Source: Terriglobus tenax (GTDB lineage: Bacteria > Acidobacteriota > Terriglobia > Terriglobales > Acidobacteriaceae). Taken from it: a DNA stretch of 64,000 nucleotides. Below, in pieces: positions 27,298-36,900 of this stretch. The number at the start of each line of letters is the position of its first letter. The stretch's first letter is position 1. The position numbers were made by a program, and so were the translations under genes. The stretch is taken from the NCBI RefSeq assembly GCF_025685395.1, contig NZ_JAGSYA010000003.1, forward strand, positions 310,001 to 374,000. Reading direction: 5' to 3'. A model generated the notes under the pieces. The model was not told the DNA's origin. It did no database searches and worked only from the letters and a program-made list of their open reading frames with translations.

Positions 27298-28134
27298 ATG
27301 AAGATTGGCATCAGCGCGTTCGCATGGACATCGTGTTTAGAACGCAAACATCTCGATCTGTTGCCGTGGATCAAATCCTTGGGCATAGACGGTGTCGAAG
27401 TTCCAATGTTCGAGCCGGATGCATTGCCGATCAAGAAGATCAGAGATGCGTTTGAAGCCCATGACCTGGAGTGCACTGTCTGCGCCATTCTGCCCAAAAC
27501 AGTCAATCCCATCAGTCCCCACCAGGAGCAAAGACGACGGGCCATTGAACATCTGATTCGATGCGTTGAAGCCTCGGCAGCGATGGGCAGCAAAGTATTA
27601 GGTGGTCCACTTTTCGCTCCTATCGGATATTTGCCTGAACATCGCCCAACGAAGGACGAATGGTCGTGGGCTGTTGAAGCGTTCCAGTCCCTTGAAAGCA
27701 CTCTTGATAAGACTGATATGACTCTCTCGATCGAACCGGTGAACCGCTCAGAAACCTTCTTTCTGCGGACCGCCGCCGACACGAAACAGTTGTGCGAGTC
27801 GATCGGAAATCCTCGAATTGGAGTTACTATCGATACCTTTCATGCCAACATCGAAGAACAAAGTATCCCGAAAGCGATTTTATCTTTGGGATCTCATCTT
27901 AAACATGTCCACGCCAGCGAAAACGATCGAGGGCCTTTGGGATATGGGCACGTGCCCTTTGGGGATATCGTCCTCTCCCTCAAAGAGATTGGATATGACG
28001 GATATCTGATGATTGAGGGCTTTGGCTACAGTCCCAAAGAAAAGAGTGCTCCTGGCAAACTGTGGGCATATACCGACGTTTCACCAGAAGACCTCACGAA
28101 AGGCGGAGTGCGATTCCTTAAAGCATTGATGTAG
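27298..28134 (+). CDS. Ketose 3-epimerase-like protein (D-psicose/D-tagatose 3-epimerase family)
   Basis: 278-residue TIM barrel of the AP_endonuc_2 (xylose isomerase-like) superfamily; cytoplasmic. Against the Agrobacterium D-psicose 3-epimerase, as I recall its sequence, the metal ligands fall at a constant offset: Glu146 (LSIEPVNR), Asp179 (TIDTFH), His205 (KHVHASEN) and Glu240 (MIEGF), and the substrate contacts Glu152, His182 and Arg211 are also present. It would therefore interconvert fructose and psicose, or tagatose and sorbose. ATG follows GGAG at eight bases. Last gene of the fructan cluster; no signal peptide, so it acts after uptake. Confidence 0.82.
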   Translation: MKIGISAFAWTSCLERKHLDLLPWIKSLGIDGVEVPMFEPDALPIKKIRDAFEAHDLECTVCAILPKTVNPISPHQEQRRRAIEHLIRCVEASAAMGSKVLGGPLFAPIGYLPEHRPTKDEWSWAVEAFQSLESTLDKTDMTLSIEPVNRSETFFLRTAADTKQLCESIGNPRIGVTIDTFHANIEEQSIPKAILSLGSHLKHVHASENDRGPLGYGHVPFGDIVLSLKEIGYDGYLMIEGFGYSPKEKSAPGKLWAYTDVSPEDLTKGGVRFLKALM

Positions 28135-28300
28135 TGGGCTACTGTTGCACAGGATGGGAGATCGGATTCTGGGGAGGATGACTCCGGTGGTGCGTTCGCA
28201 ATTGCTAGATCGAGCACGCCTGCCGCCTCTCATTGCTTTTCGCCCTAAAAAGCGCAGGAAGGCAAGCCGCTTTTGAGACGGTGACGAAGATTCCGAGGAG

Positions 28301-28804
28301 CTAGCGTTTATCGTCGGATATTTTCTTGCCGGCATTCACATCGGCGTAGTCGCGCCAGGCCACGATGTGATCGCCTTCCACCTCGAATATCCCCATTACC
28401 TTGATTGCCGCGATTTCGCTTCCGTCCGAGCGTAAGAAACGGTCCAGCCGTTCTGTCAGCACGCGATTTCCGTCTGCGGCGATAGCAAGCATGTCAAAAT
28501 GGACGGCCGCGATGCTCGGCGACCTGTTGGGTCGTTCTAAGAACGCAATCGCTTCTTCAATGCCAGTAGTTCTCGAAACACCTTCATTAACCCAAACCGT
28601 TTTGGAGGTGAAATAGCGCCGGATAGCGATCTTGCCACCGTCCTCAGGGAAAGCAGCGGAGAAGGCGGTGACAATTTCAATTGGCGTTGGCATTCTACTG
28701 GCCTCGATCTTGACGGATGGCTTCTTGACAGACGTCTTGGGCGGCTGACACCAAGCAACGGCGGAGAACATTACAGCGAACAAGGTAACGAACGCAGACC
28801 TCAT
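28301..28804 (-). CDS. Exported limonene-1,2-epoxide hydrolase-like protein (SnoaL/NTF2 fold)
   Basis: 167 residues; residues 1-19 (MRSAFVTLF to WCQ) look like a signal peptide. The mature part starts MPTPIEIVTAF and is about 130 residues, the usual length of the LEH family. The family triad Arg-x-Asp plus Asp appears as ERLDRF and AWRDYAD. It is a paralogue of the protein at 29002-29388, differing by the added signal sequence. Gene lies alone between the fructan cluster and its paralogue. The epoxide substrate is not known. Confidence 0.8.
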   Translation of the reverse strand: MRSAFVTLFAVMFSAVAWCQPPKTSVKKPSVKIEASRMPTPIEIVTAFSAAFPEDGGKIAIRRYFTSKTVWVNEGVSRTTGIEEAIAFLERPNRSPSIAAVHFDMLAIAADGNRVLTERLDRFLRSDGSEIAAIKVMGIFEVEGDHIVAWRDYADVNAGKKISDDKR

Positions 28805-29001
28805 CTAAACAGCCTCCAATTCTCAATCTATGAAATTGACTTCAACGGAAAGGTCTGCGTGTCGAGGTTTGTTGGAAGCAACGGGAGTGAAGATTTATCT
28901 TCGATTGTGGCCTTAGGCTTGTCATCAAGAGTTGAATGCAGCGCGTTGCTGACTGCCAAAACAATCATCTCGGCCCATTGCATCGCTCGCGAGTTAACGC
29001 C

Positions 29002-29388
29002 TCAATCTGCGGCAAATTTCTGTACGGCGTTGACGTCGAAGTAGTCCCTCCACTCGATAATCTTGTCGCCTTCGATCTCGAAGATGCCCATGACCATCGC
29101 GCGTCCGATTTCACTGCCGTCCGCACGCTCGAACCGGTCAAGCCTCTCGGTGAGAACTCGAGATCCGTCGGCGGCAATCGCGAGGATGTCGATACGAACC
29201 GTCGCGATGCCCATCGACGCCCCAAGTCCGTCGATCAGGGCGATGGCCTCTTCGACGCCCTTGGTGACCGCAAGACCTTCGTTAACCCAACGGGTGTTGG
29301 GTGTGAACCAGCGACGGACGGCTGGCCTTCCGCCGTCTTCAAAGAACGTCGCGCAGAAATCTGAAACAGTTTCGATTGGGGTGGGCAT
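29002..29388 (-). CDS. Limonene-1,2-epoxide hydrolase-like protein (cytoplasmic)
   Basis: 128 residues, starting MPTPIETVSDFCATF. The LEH catalytic pattern is kept: Arg and Asp in ERLDRF and a second Asp in EWRDYFD. No signal peptide, in contrast to the upstream-lying paralogue at 28301-28804, with which it shares the sequence AIAADG-x-RVLTERLDRF. It is divergent from the AraC gene at 29527 and may be its target. It could hydrate an epoxide formed from a terpene or other lipid; the substrate is inference. Confidence 0.82.
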   Translation of the reverse strand: MPTPIETVSDFCATFFEDGGRPAVRRWFTPNTRWVNEGLAVTKGVEEAIALIDGLGASMGIATVRIDILAIAADGSRVLTERLDRFERADGSEIGRAMVMGIFEIEGDKIIEWRDYFDVNAVQKFAAD

Positions 29389-29526
29389 AGCAGCTTCCTC
29401 CTGAATGTTGGAAGCCGTCGCGGCCTCCCTGATAAGCCTGAAGATAGGCTTTCAACTGTTTCGCCACAATGCCGGATCTTCCGCCACGATTGCCTGATTT
29501 TCCTGATTGCTTGATAATTCTAGGCA

Positions 29527-30432
29527 ATGAAGCCTGGGTTGGCCGCAATGAGCGAACTCGACAAAATCCGCGCGATGACGGTACGCCACGCAGGTCGTCA
29601 GAGTCCTCAACTGCCGAGACTGATCGCTTACACCCTCGACCATACAACCGAGGTTGACCCACTGATCTACGATCCTGCCGTGTCCCTGGTGATTCAGGGA
29701 ACTCAGCGCATGTTTATCGGCGACAAGATGTTTGAGTACGGCCCTGGCCAAAGCATGATTGTTGCGGCTGAGATCGCTGCGTTGGGTCAGATCTGTGAGG
29801 CGTCAGAGGATCAACCGTTTGTCGCAGTCGGACTGTTTCTGGACCCGGCTCTGCTGTCGGATCTCGTACTTGAGATGGCCACGATGCCAGAGCTGCGGAT
29901 TGAGTCGGGATACGGCGTTAGCACCGCGAGCGAATCGCTCCTGGGCGCTTGGAGAAGACTACTGGAGCTACTTGATCGGCCAGCCGAAATCCCGTTCATG
30001 GCTCAGTCCCTGGAGCACGAACTCATGTTTCGGCTGCTGATGGGACCGCATGGCGGCCTGCTCCGTCAGATTGCCGGATCTGACTCGCGCCTGATGCACA
30101 TCCGAAAGGCCATGGCTTGGATCCGCGACCACTACACCGAGCGCCTCAATTTCAAGGCCGTCGCTGCACTCGCGGGCATGAGCGTATCCGTTTTTTACGA
30201 CCGTTTTAAAGCCGTCGCCGCCGTCAGCCCGCTTCAGTATCAGAAGTATATCCGGCTCCATGAGGCCCGCCGTCGTATGATCGCAAACCAGGCAAGTGCA
30301 GCCGAAGTAGGGTTCGCAGTCGGCTATGAAAGCGCATCGCAGTTCAGCCGTGAGTACAAGCGTCTCTTCGGAGCGCCGCCGGGACAGGATACCGAGAGAG
30401 CGAAGGCAGGCTTGGGGGCATCAATCCGTTAG
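29527..30432 (+). CDS. AraC-family transcriptional regulator
   Basis: 301 residues: AraC_N effector domain (DPAVSLVIQGTQRMFIGDK) followed by two C-terminal helix-turn-helix units (AVAALAGMSVSVFYDRFKA and VGFAVGYESASQFSREY). It is divergent from the epoxide-hydrolase-like gene at 29388 and probably controls it. The start may be the ATG at 29527 or the in-frame ATG at 29548; neither has a strong ribosome site. Same subfamily as the AraC protein at 11430. Confidence 0.87.
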   Translation: MKPGLAAMSELDKIRAMTVRHAGRQSPQLPRLIAYTLDHTTEVDPLIYDPAVSLVIQGTQRMFIGDKMFEYGPGQSMIVAAEIAALGQICEASEDQPFVAVGLFLDPALLSDLVLEMATMPELRIESGYGVSTASESLLGAWRRLLELLDRPAEIPFMAQSLEHELMFRLLMGPHGGLLRQIAGSDSRLMHIRKAMAWIRDHYTERLNFKAVAALAGMSVSVFYDRFKAVAAVSPLQYQKYIRLHEARRRMIANQASAAEVGFAVGYESASQFSREYKRLFGAPPGQDTERAKAGLGASIR

Positions 30433-30665
30433 GATCGCTTGGTGTTGTCGTTTGAACCGGCGACCTCAGCCCCGATCCATGGCCGCGACGACGTTCGCTC
30501 GTGATGCCAAAGCCTCACGCCATAGCGACACACGTGGTGTTCTCTTATCACCTGTACGCACCCCGGGGTTTGAGCGCGACTCTGCCCTCGATGTCTTCAA
30601 TCGTCTTGAGGGATTAGGAGCTCTACATTCGTACTCATGTGATCTTGCAAGAATTATGTGATGAT

Positions 30666-31283
30666 TCAGATCGGCGCGATTACCCGGTTTTGCACGCCAC
30701 TGAGGAGGGTATCGACAACCTCCTCTGCGTATGACTCACGGCTGGCGAACGGAAATTTCGTTGCCGTGATCAGCAGCGCCGCCGCCCCATGCGCGCCTGT
30801 CCATAACACGGTAGTTACGGCGAATGGGTCCCCTTGAAGCACACCCGCCTTGATGCACGCCTCTACCAACTTGAAGAGAGGTCCAAAGGCTGGATTTCGC
30901 TCCTGCAAGTCCTCTCGGGTTAACTCTAGCTCTCCAAGCGTTTCAATCGACATGAACAGGATTCTGTACTCAAAAGGATTCTCCTCGGCATACGCGATGT
31001 AATCGAGCAGTATCTTCCTGATAGCCGATAGCGGATCTCGACCAGTAGTGGAATCGAATCGTTTGGCCACCTTTTCAAAGCCCTCCAGTGCGAGAGCAAT
31101 GAGTAGAGCCTGCTTGTCGGCGAAGTACGAGTAGAGAGCCATCGGCGAACAATCCATCCGACTGGCGAGCTTGCGGATGGTCAACCCCTCATAGCCTTCC
31201 TTCTTAATGAGCTCTCGGGCCGTCGTCAGAGTCTCGGCACGCAGTTCAGCGCGATAACGTTCTCTTCGCTTTGGCAGAGTCAT
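30666..31283 (-). CDS. TetR/AcrR-family repressor of the RND efflux operon
   Basis: 205 residues with an N-terminal DNA-binding domain (LTIRKLASRMDCSPMALYSYF) and a TetR_C-type ligand domain. It is divergent from the three-gene RND efflux operon, with only 81 bases between the start codons. Repression of the pump and of itself through the inverted hexamers at 31329-31354 is likely; an exported toxic compound would be the inducer. Stop at 30666 is followed by 233 bases with no recognisable gene before the AraC gene. Confidence 0.88.
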   Translation of the reverse strand: MTLPKRRERYRAELRAETLTTARELIKKEGYEGLTIRKLASRMDCSPMALYSYFADKQALLIALALEGFEKVAKRFDSTTGRDPLSAIRKILLDYIAYAEENPFEYRILFMSIETLGELELTREDLQERNPAFGPLFKLVEACIKAGVLQGDPFAVTTVLWTGAHGAAALLITATKFPFASRESYAEEVVDTLLSGVQNRVIAPI

Positions 31284-31328
31284 TTTCCTCGAAACCTTTG
31301 AATCCTTCTCTTTCTGTATAGCATATTA

Positions 31329-31354
31329 TACGTGTACGTTATTTTATTCACGTA
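31329..31354. promoter_or_regulatory. Candidate TetR operator in front of the efflux operon
   Basis: TACGTG (31329-31334) and CACGTA (31349-31354) form inverted hexamers separated by 14 bases in an A/T-rich region, and a further TACGT lies between them. The right arm touches the ribosome site (AAGGA, 31354-31358) of the outer-membrane factor gene. Placement between divergent TetR and pump genes fits an operator, but the symmetry is modest. Confidence 0.45.
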
Positions 31355-31364
31355 AGGAATGCTT

Positions 31365-32828
31365 ATGTTGCCCTCAACTGGCTCACCCGCCGCGCGGACG
31401 TTCATTGTAAAAATGAGCTTTCTTATTGCATTAAGCGCGAGCGTCACCGGCTGTTCCGTGGGGCCCAAATATCGTCGCCCGACGGTGAACTTGCAGCCGT
31501 TTCACAACGCCCCGTCCATCGAAGCACGAACTGCTTCCATGCCGTCCGCGCCCCTCGACCAGTGGTGGACCGGCTTTCATGATCTCGTTCTAACCAGAGT
31601 TGTGATGCGGGCACTGGACCAGAATCTTGATCTCGCGGTTGCCATGACGCGGGTCGAGCAGGCGCGTGCGGCGGCCCGAGGGGCGGGAGCGCGACGGCTG
31701 CCGTCTGCAGCTCTCAGTGCTTCGACGACTTCGATTTATCAGTCCACCGAAAGCATGACCGGCCGCATCGGTCGGTACCTGCCCGGCTACGATCGCAGCC
31801 AGAACTATTACGATCTCGGAATCAGCGCAAGCTGGGAAGCGGATCTGTTTGGCGGTCTGAAGAAGGGCGCTGAAGCCGCGACCGCCGAAGCCCAGGCGGC
31901 GGAGGCTCTTCACACAGGAACCCGCATTACCGTTGTCGCAGAAGCCGCTGATGCTTACATACAGGTACGTGGTGCGCAGGCACGCCTAATCTTTGCCCAA
32001 GAGCAGATCTCGACGGACACCCATCTCGTCGAGTTGGTGCAGCAGCGCAGAGACGCAGGCGTCGCCTCCGACCGTGAACTCGCCCAGGCCCAGGCTGTGT
32101 TATCGCAAGCCAAGGCGACGGTTCCGCTCATCAAAGTCTCTCTGGAGGCACAGCTGAACCGGCTGGATGTTCTTATGGGCGCCCAGCCCGGAACGTACGC
32201 AGCCGAGCTGACGCCGGTGGTCGACATACCCGAAGTGCCTGCAATCTCCGACTTCGGCACGCCTACGGATCTATTGCGCAGGAGACCTGACATCATCGCT
32301 GCCGAGCGAATGGTGGCTGCGTCGAACGCTCGCATTGGTGCAGCTCTCGCGGAATATTATCCAAAGCTTTCGCTGTCGGGCGTCCTTGGATCGCAAGCGC
32401 TCGCGCCCGCACACCTCTTCCAACAGCAGGGATTTCAACCTGCCGGTGTCGTGGGTCTGCGTTGGAGACTCTTCGATTTCGGCAGAGTTGCCGCGGAAGT
32501 GAAACAAGCGCGCGGCGCTGAGGCCGGGGCCTTGCTCCAGTATCGAAGTTCTGTCCTGCATGCGGCCGAGGATGTGGAAGATGCCTTCAGTCTCCTCGTC
32601 CAGTCAGAGAATCGTCGCAACGAAATCCTGCGTGAAATCGAGGAGCTGCAGCGCGTACGCGACCGCTCCGAAGAGTCTTACACCGCCGGTGTCATCGGCC
32701 TAACTGACGTACTCGATGCCGATCGTCAATTGCTTGCGGCCAAGGACGACTTGGCCGTGGCACGAGAGAGTGCGGCGCGTGCAGCCATAGGCTCTTATCG
32801 CGCTCTCGGCGGCGGCTGGCTTCAGTAA
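31365..32828 (+). CDS. RND efflux outer-membrane factor, NodT family lipoprotein
   Basis: 487 residues, TolC-like trimeric exit duct. Start ATG at 31365 has AAGGA six bases upstream; the in-frame ATG at 31359 abuts the site and is less likely. The N-terminus has a lipobox (ASVTGC) followed by SVGPKYRRPTV, typical of NodT/OprM proteins. Two OEP repeats follow, with DLLRRRPDIIAAERMVAASNA in the second (positions about 303-323, shown in part). First gene of the pump operon. Confidence 0.92.
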   Translation: MLPSTGSPAARTFIVKMSFLIALSASVTGCSVGPKYRRPTVNLQPFHNAPSIEARTASMPSAPLDQWWTGFHDLVLTRVVMRALDQNLDLAVAMTRVEQARAAARGAGARRLPSAALSASTTSIYQSTESMTGRIGRYLPGYDRSQNYYDLGISASWEADLFGGLKKGAEAATAEAQAAEALHTGTRITVVAEAADAYIQVRGAQARLIFAQEQISTDTHLVELVQQRRDAGVASDRELAQAQAVLSQAKATVPLIKVSLEAQLNRLDVLMGAQPGTYAAELTPVVDIPEVPAISDFGTPTDLLRRRPDIIAAERMVAASNARIGAALAEYYPKLSLSGVLGSQALAPAHLFQQQGFQPAGVVGLRWRLFDFGRVAAEVKQARGAEAGALLQYRSSVLHAAEDVEDAFSLLVQSENRRNEILREIEELQRVRDRSEESYTAGVIGLTDVLDADRQLLAAKDDLAVARESAARAAIGSYRALGGGWLQ

Positions 32829-32861
32829 TCGAAATCCAAAACATAAGAAGGTGTGCGACCT

Positions 32862-33950
32862 ATGAAGAAGATCAATTTCAATTATTCTGCGCTGCTCGTC
32901 ACAGGCGTCATCGTCGGCGTGGCCGGTTGCAGTCAAAAGCAGGAAGCAGACCCAAGAACGAAGCCGGAACTGGTTCGCATCGTGGAGGTAGGCTCGTCCT
33001 CTGTAGCAGGTCGCGCATTCACGGGCGTGATCTCAGCGCGTGTCCAGAGTGATCTGGGCTTCCGGATTCCTGGAAAGATCACGAAACGCCTGGTCGATAC
33101 AGGACAGTTTGTCCGTGCGGGGCAACCGCTCCTGACGATCGATCGAACAGACTATGGTCACGCGATTACGGCACGAACGGAGACCGTCACTGCGGCAAAG
33201 GCGAAAGCTGTTCAAGCTGCTGCCGATGAAGCCCGATATCGCGGCTTGGTCAAGAGCGGCGCGGTTTCGGCTTCTATCTATGATCAGATCAAGGCCGCAT
33301 CGGACGCGGCACAAGCTGACCTCGCTGCCGCTAAAGCACAAGAGCTGGTCGCGAGAGATGAGGACGCCTACTCACAACTTGTTGCGGATGCGGACGGTGT
33401 TGTGATCGAGACCTTAGCCGAACCGGGGCAGGTCGTAGCGGCAGGGCAAACGGTTGTGAAACTCGCCCGCTCCGGCCCGAGAGAAGCCGCTGTCAATCTG
33501 CCCGAGACGTTGAGGCCTGCGCTTGGATCGAGGGCATATGCCACGCTCTACGGCAGCGCGACCATGGTGCCAGTGCGACTGCGACAACTCTCCAATGCTG
33601 CTGACCCGCAGACCCGTACCTATGAAGCGCGCTACGTTCTCGAAGGCGCTGCCGCGAACGCGCCTCTTGGCGCAACCGTCACAGTCCACCTCTCTGGTCC
33701 TGTAGGCACCGATTCGTTGCAGGTACCGGTCTCATCCATCCTCGATCAAGGGAAAGGGACTGGCGTCTGGATACTCAATCCGGCTACGTCTACTGTCACA
33801 TTTCAGCTAGTGCAAGTTCGCCAACTGGGTGAAGAGCTGGCGACCATCAGCGGAAACGTACACCCAGGACAACAGATCGTGGCCCTTGGAGTTCACCTCC
33901 TTCACGATGGTGAACACGTGCGTCCAGAGACAAAGGGAGGAGTTCGATGA
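32862..33950 (+). CDS. RND efflux periplasmic adaptor (membrane fusion protein)
   Basis: 362 residues, anchored lipoprotein (VGVAGCSQ lipobox at about 20-27). Start ATG at 32862 chosen because GAAGG lies upstream at workable distance; a GTG nine bases earlier overlaps that site. The HlyD/AcrA organisation is visible: barrel-sandwich halves (GFRIPGKITKRLVDTGQFV and ADGVVIETLAEPGQVV) flank a helical hairpin, then a beta-barrel domain. It links the inner-membrane pump to the NodT duct. Its stop overlaps the RND gene by four bases (ATGA), so the two are translationally coupled. Confidence 0.92.
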   Translation: MKKINFNYSALLVTGVIVGVAGCSQKQEADPRTKPELVRIVEVGSSSVAGRAFTGVISARVQSDLGFRIPGKITKRLVDTGQFVRAGQPLLTIDRTDYGHAITARTETVTAAKAKAVQAAADEARYRGLVKSGAVSASIYDQIKAASDAAQADLAAAKAQELVARDEDAYSQLVADADGVVIETLAEPGQVVAAGQTVVKLARSGPREAAVNLPETLRPALGSRAYATLYGSATMVPVRLRQLSNAADPQTRTYEARYVLEGAAANAPLGATVTVHLSGPVGTDSLQVPVSSILDQGKGTGVWILNPATSTVTFQLVQVRQLGEELATISGNVHPGQQIVALGVHLLHDGEHVRPETKGGVR

Positions 33951-36900
33951 GCCAGCACGAAGCCCAAGATAACTTCCGGAAGTCCCTGGAAACCGGCCCT
34001 TCCGGACCGGAGTTTCGCAAGTCCGCGGAAAGACAGTTTCTGAATCTGTCGGCTCTCGCAGTCCGTGAGAAGGCAGTCACGCTCTTCCTGCTGGTCATGA
34101 TCGCCGCCGCTGGCGTCTTCGCCTTCCTAAAATTGGGACGTGCCGAAGATCCTAGCTTCACCATCAAGGTGTTTACCGTCTCAGCGGTATGGCCCGGAGC
34201 GACAGCGCAAGAAATGCAGGATCTCGTTGCCGAGCCGCTGGAAAAGCGCATGCAGGAATTGCGCAACTATGACCGGGTAGAGACCTTCACTCGCCCCGGC
34301 CTCGCGCTCATGATGGTGACTCTCAAGGACAACACTCTCCCAAAGGACGTACCGGAAGAGTTTTACCAGGCTCGGAAAAAGCTGGGTGACGAAGCACACA
34401 AATTACCTCAAGGTGTCTTCGGCCCCTTTATCAATGACGAATACTCGGATGTGACATTCGCACTCTACTCGGTCGAGGCTCCAGGCCTTCCTCCCCGCCA
34501 ACTTACCCGCGAAGCAGAAACTCTTCGGCAGCGGGTTCTTCAGGTGCCTGGGGTGAAGAAGATCGACATTGTTGGAGAACGTCCAGAACGGATCTTTGTC
34601 GAGTTCTCATACGAACGGCTGGCAACTCTGGGAGTCAGTGTCCGCGATGTTTTCGATGCACTCGCTCGCGAGAATGCGATCACCCCATCTGGCTCTATCG
34701 AAACGAAAGCTCAACAGGTCTTCATTCGTCTGGATGGCGCGCTCGATGATCTACAGAAGATCCGGGATACCTCAGTCGTGGCGGGCGGGCGCACCCTGAA
34801 GCTCTCTGATATTGCCGACGTGAAGCGCGGATACGAAGATCCCGCGACCTTTCTTGTTCGTCATAACGGCGAACCGGCCTTACTTCTCAGCATCGTGATG
34901 AAGGAGGGCTGGAACGGCCTGGATCTCGGCAAAGCCCTGCTTGCCGAACAGAAGAAGATAGCCGCAGAACTACCAGCGGGCATCAGCTATACCAAAGTGA
35001 CGGACCAGGCGGTGAACATCCGCGAAGCCGTGGATGAGTTCATGCTGAAGTTCTTTGTTGCCCTTGCTGTTGTGATGATCGTCAGCATCATCAGTCTCGG
35101 TTGGCGTGTAGGAATTGTTGTCGCAGCAGCCGTACCGCTTACGTTGGCGGCTGTCTTCGTCATCATGCTTGCAACGGGAAGAGTATTCGATCGCATCACG
35201 CTCGGCGCTCTCATACTGGGCCTTGGTCTTCTGGTGGATGACGCGATCATCTCCATCGAGATCATGGTGGTCAAAATGGAGGAAGGGTGGGATCGCGTTC
35301 GGGCTGCCGGATACGCATGGAGTCACACCGCTGCTCCAATGCTGGCAGGCACGCTGGTTACAGTGATCGGTCTTATGCCAGTGGGTTTCGCTGAATCGAG
35401 TGCGGGCGAGTACGCAGGAAATATCTTCTGGATCGTCGGTTTTGCCCTGATCACCTCATGGGTCGTGGCGGTAACCTTCACGCCGTATCTTGGCGTGAAG
35501 ATGCTGCCCGAGATCAAGGCTCTTCCTGGGGGACATGAAGCGATCTATGCGACACCCGGCTACCAGAAACTCCGGCGACTCATAGCATGGGCGGTACACC
35601 GGAAGTTCTTCGTCGCTTGCATTGTTCTTGGCATCTTCGTTCTTTCGGTTGCAGGAATGGGACTTGTCAAGCAACAGTTCTTCCCCCAATCCGATAGGCC
35701 AGAGCTGCTGGTAGAGGCGACCCTGCCGCAAGGCACCGCCATCGAGGCCACTACCGCCACCTCAAAAAAGATAGAGAACTGGCTTCGCCTACAGCCCGAA
35801 GCGAAGATCGTTACGGCCTACATTGGGGCGGGTGCTCCGCGCTTCTTCTTTTCGTATAACCCGGAACTCCCGAACCCCAATTTGGCCAAGATCATCATCC
35901 TGACGGACAGCGAGAAAGATCGGGATCATCTGAAGCTCAAGCTCCGTGAAGAGGTCGGGCGGGGCCTTGCGCCGGAAGCACGTGTGCGCGCCTCGCAACT
36001 TGTCTTTGGCCCCTACTCCCCATGGCCGGTAGCGTTTCGTGTCATAGGTCCAAATCTCGATAAGGCCCGCGCGATTGCGACGCAGGTACAGGCTGCAATG
36101 CTTGCAAATCCTCATACGCGGCAAGTGAACCAGGACTGGGGAGAACGTGCGCCTACGGTACATTTTGTGCTCGACCAGGCGCGGCTGCAACTGATCGGCC
36201 TTTCGTCCCGGGAGGCCGCCGAACAGATCCAATTCCTTCTGACGGGCGCGCCAGTGACACAGGTCCGTGAAGACATTCGAACCGTAGATGTAGTCGCGCG
36301 AAGTGCCGGAACGGATCGCTTTGATCCCACAAAGCTCAACGACATGACCCTGATGAATCACACCGGCAAGGTGATTCCACTCAGTCAGGTCGGACACATC
36401 GAAGTTCGCTCGGAAGACCCGATCCTCAAACGCCGTGATCGCTTGCCGACGATTACGGTAGAGAGTGACATCGACGAATCCCTTCAACCACCTCAGGTCT
36501 CTGCGGAGATTGAAAAGGCAATTCAGCCCATCATCGCAAGTTTACCCGAGGGCTACAAGATCGAAACCGGCGGCAATATAGAAGAGGCCGGAAAGGCGAA
36601 CAAGGCACTGGTGAAGGTCTTTCCGTTGATGATCGTGTTGATGTTTACCGTGATTATCTTCCAGGTTCGGTCATTCTCCGGCATGTTCATGGTGGTCCTC
36701 ACAGCACCTTTGGGTCTCGCTGGTGCCGTTCCAACGTTGCTTCTGTTTCATCAACCATTCGGGTTCAACGCGATCCTCGGACTCATCGCCTTGGCCGGCA
36801 TCCTGATGCGCAATACCCTGATCCTGATCGGCCAGATCAAAACAAATCAGGAAGAGGGGCTCGATAACTATCACGCGGTCGTGGAGGCGACGGTACAGCG

